The notes under the pieces were generated by a model. It did not search any database. It saw only the letters and a list, made by a program, of their open reading frames with translations, and was not told the DNA's origin. A stretch of DNA of 7,356 bases, from NCBI GenBank assembly GCA_900549455.1, contig UROM01000087.1, forward strand, positions 1 through 7,356. The letters are read 5' to 3'. Position numbers and translations under genes: made by a program. Shown one piece after another: positions 6,430 through 7,356 of the stretch. This stretch comes from an uncultured Collinsella sp. GTDB taxonomy: Bacteria > Actinomycetota > Coriobacteriia > Coriobacteriales > Coriobacteriaceae. Each line of letters begins with the position of its first letter. Positions within the stretch are counted from its first letter, which is position 1.

Positions 6430-6458
6430 TTGGCAGGAAGAGGCAATCCTGCTATCAT
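6430..6458 (+). promoter_or_regulatory. sigma-70-type promoter for rpsB
   Basis: TTGGCA (6430-6435) as the -35 element and TATCAT (6453-6458) as the -10 element are separated by exactly 17 bases, and TGC just before the -10 gives an extended -10. Both hexamers are close to consensus (TTGACA, TATAAT). Transcription should start near 6465, leaving a leader of about 135 bases before rpsB. This is the best promoter in the window and fits the need for high expression of a ribosomal protein gene. Confidence 0.78.
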
Positions 6459-6464
6459 TCATCG

Positions 6465-6599
6465 GGTTGCTTCACGGCAACAGGTTTTTATCACGCACGC
6501 GCGGCTACTTCATACCGTGGTGCCCGGGCTTTGGTAGCACATGTCCGGGTTGGTTTTGGAGGATGACCCCGCGCGGAGGCAAACCACAGGAGGTTTAAC
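6465..6599 (+). promoter_or_regulatory. rpsB 5' leader with stem-loops
   Basis: The predicted leader runs from about 6465 to the rpsB start. GTTGC (6466-6470) pairs with GCAAC (6477-6481) at its very 5' end, followed by AGGTTTTTATC. Further on CCCGG (6523-6527) can pair with CCGGG (6545-6549), while GTGC (6520-6523) can instead pair with GCAC (6537-6540); these two choices share base 6523 and exclude each other. Leaders of rpsB carry S2-dependent feedback control in some bacteria, so autoregulation is possible. No named riboregulator motif is recognised. No protein-like reading frame in it is convincing. Confidence 0.45.
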
Positions 6600-7316
6600 A
6601 TGGCTACCAAGATTAATATCCGCACCCTGCTCGAGGCCGGCTGCCACTTCGGTCACCAGACCCGTCGCTGGAACCCCAAGATGAAGCCGTTCATCTTCGG
6701 CGAGCGCAACGGCATCTACATCCTCGACCTCAAGCAGACCATCCTCGACGCCGACCAGGCCTACACCTTCGTCAAGAACGTCGCTAAGGGTGGCAACGTG
6801 CTGTTCGTCGGCACCAAGAAGCAGGCTCAGGAGGCCGTCAAGAACGCCGCTGAGCGCGCCAACATGCCCTACATCAACCAGCGTTGGCTCGGCGGCATGC
6901 TGACCAACTTCGTCACCATCCGCTCCCGCATCAACCGCATGGAGGAGCTCGAGGCCATGGTCGAGGACGGCCGCATGGCAGTGCTCCCCAAGAAGGAGCA
7001 GGCTGTGCTCGGTAAGGAGCTCACCAAGCTTCAGACCAACCTCGGTGGCGCCCGCGACATGAAGGGTCTGCCCCAGGCTCTCTTCGTCATCGACACCAAG
7101 CGCGAGGAGAACGCCATCAAGGAGGCCCAGCGCCTGAATATCCCCGTCGTCGCTCTGATCGACACCAACTCCGATCCCGACGAGGTCGAGTACGGCATCC
7201 CCTGCAACGATGACGCTATTTCTGCTGTCACCCTTATGTGCGAGCTCATGGCTGACGCCTGCCTCGCTGGCTCCGGCAAGGAGCAGGTCTCCGAGGCCGA
7301 GATGGCCGCTGAGCCC
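6600..7316 (+). CDS. rpsB: 30S ribosomal protein S2 (3' truncated by adapter)
   Basis: Small-subunit ribosomal protein S2, which binds late to the 30S particle near the S1 site and the neck of the subunit. The start is clear: AGGAGG at 6588-6593 lies 6 bases before the ATG, and the N-terminus MATKINIRTLLEAGCHFGHQ is typical. Family blocks seen are RRWNPKMKPFIFGERNGIYI, LFVGTKKQAQ, YINQRWLGGMLTNF, MKGLPQALFVID and VALIDTNSDPDEVEYGIPCN, so the globular part is complete. The native frame ends at 7316 after 239 codons, losing only the C-terminal tail; the frame seems to continue to a TGA at 7335-7337, but those last residues are adapter. Codons lean strongly to C-ending forms, unlike dprA or comM, as usual for highly expressed genes. 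In most bacteria tsf follows, beyond this window. Confidence 0.97.
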
Positions 7317-7356
7317 CTGTCTCTTCTACACATCTGACGCTGCCGACGAACGCATA
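7317..7356 (-). other. synthetic sequencing adapter at right end (not genomic)
   Basis: Bases 7317-7349 are the reverse complement of the same Nextera read-1 adapter seen at the left end, with one change: base 7326 is C where the mosaic end requires A. Bases 7350-7356 (ACGCATA) mirror the left-end bases 6-12 except at one position. The 40 bases at each end therefore form an artificial inverted repeat with two mismatches. It adds a false stop codon to rpsB. Confidence 0.98.

Noticed and set aside
6413..6598. A 61-codon frame between xerC and rpsB
   Set aside because: It spans the promoter and leader, starts with a GTG without a ribosome binding site and looks like no known protein.
7314..7337. 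An apparent complete C-terminus and stop codon for S2 (LSLLHI then TGA)
   Set aside because: Bases from 7317 on are adapter, so the true gene continues beyond the fragment.
1..7356. Terminal inverted repeat of a transposon-like element
   Set aside because: The repeat is the sequencing adapter; no transposase or target-site duplication is present, and the XerC-type recombinase is a conserved housekeeping gene in its usual context.

Overview
The window is one cloned or amplified fragment of a GC-rich bacterial chromosome, with sequencing-library adapter still attached at both ends. Bases 1-45 and 7317-7356 are synthetic (Nextera/Tn5 mosaic-end adapter plus a few flanking bases), so the natural insert is 46-7316. 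The protein sequences and gene order suggest an actinobacterium of class Coriobacteriia, and a gut genus such as Collinsella fits best. The reasons are the folate-dependent TrmFO next to a GC-rich coding style and the neighbour set. This assignment comes from recognition, not from a database search.

Every recognisable gene is on the + strand. In order: the last codons of rplS (ribosomal protein L19) with an intrinsic terminator; rnhB (RNase HII); a strong terminator; then a tightly packed run of yraN (UPF0102 nuclease-like protein), comM/yifB (AAA+ competence helicase), dprA (RecA loader), trmFO (tRNA m5U54 methyltransferase) and xerC/codV (tyrosine recombinase); a 218-base gap with a convincing sigma-70-type promoter and a 5' leader; and rpsB (ribosomal protein S2), cut off by the adapter after 239 codons. 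Coding ends overlap by 1 to 4 bases at yraN/comM, comM/dprA and, if the unusual start is right, trmFO/xerC. This indicates an operon with translational coupling.

The order rplS, rnhB, yraN-like, dprA, trmFO, xerC, rpsB matches the Bacillus subtilis segment rplS-rnhB-ylqH-dprA-topA-trmFO-codV-...-rpsB, with topA, hslVU and codY missing and comM inserted. Functionally it combines translation (L19, S2, TrmFO) with handling of DNA ends, hybrids and junctions (RNase HII, YraN, ComM, DprA, XerC).

I see no mobile element, CRISPR array, tRNA, or previously undescribed system. The points most worth a second look are the xerC gene, which has no ATG, GTG or TTG at its expected N-terminus and seems to begin at an ATA overlapping the trmFO stop; the promoter-less gap between the rplS terminator and rnhB; a diverged DprA core; and the adapter ends, which create false protein sequence.
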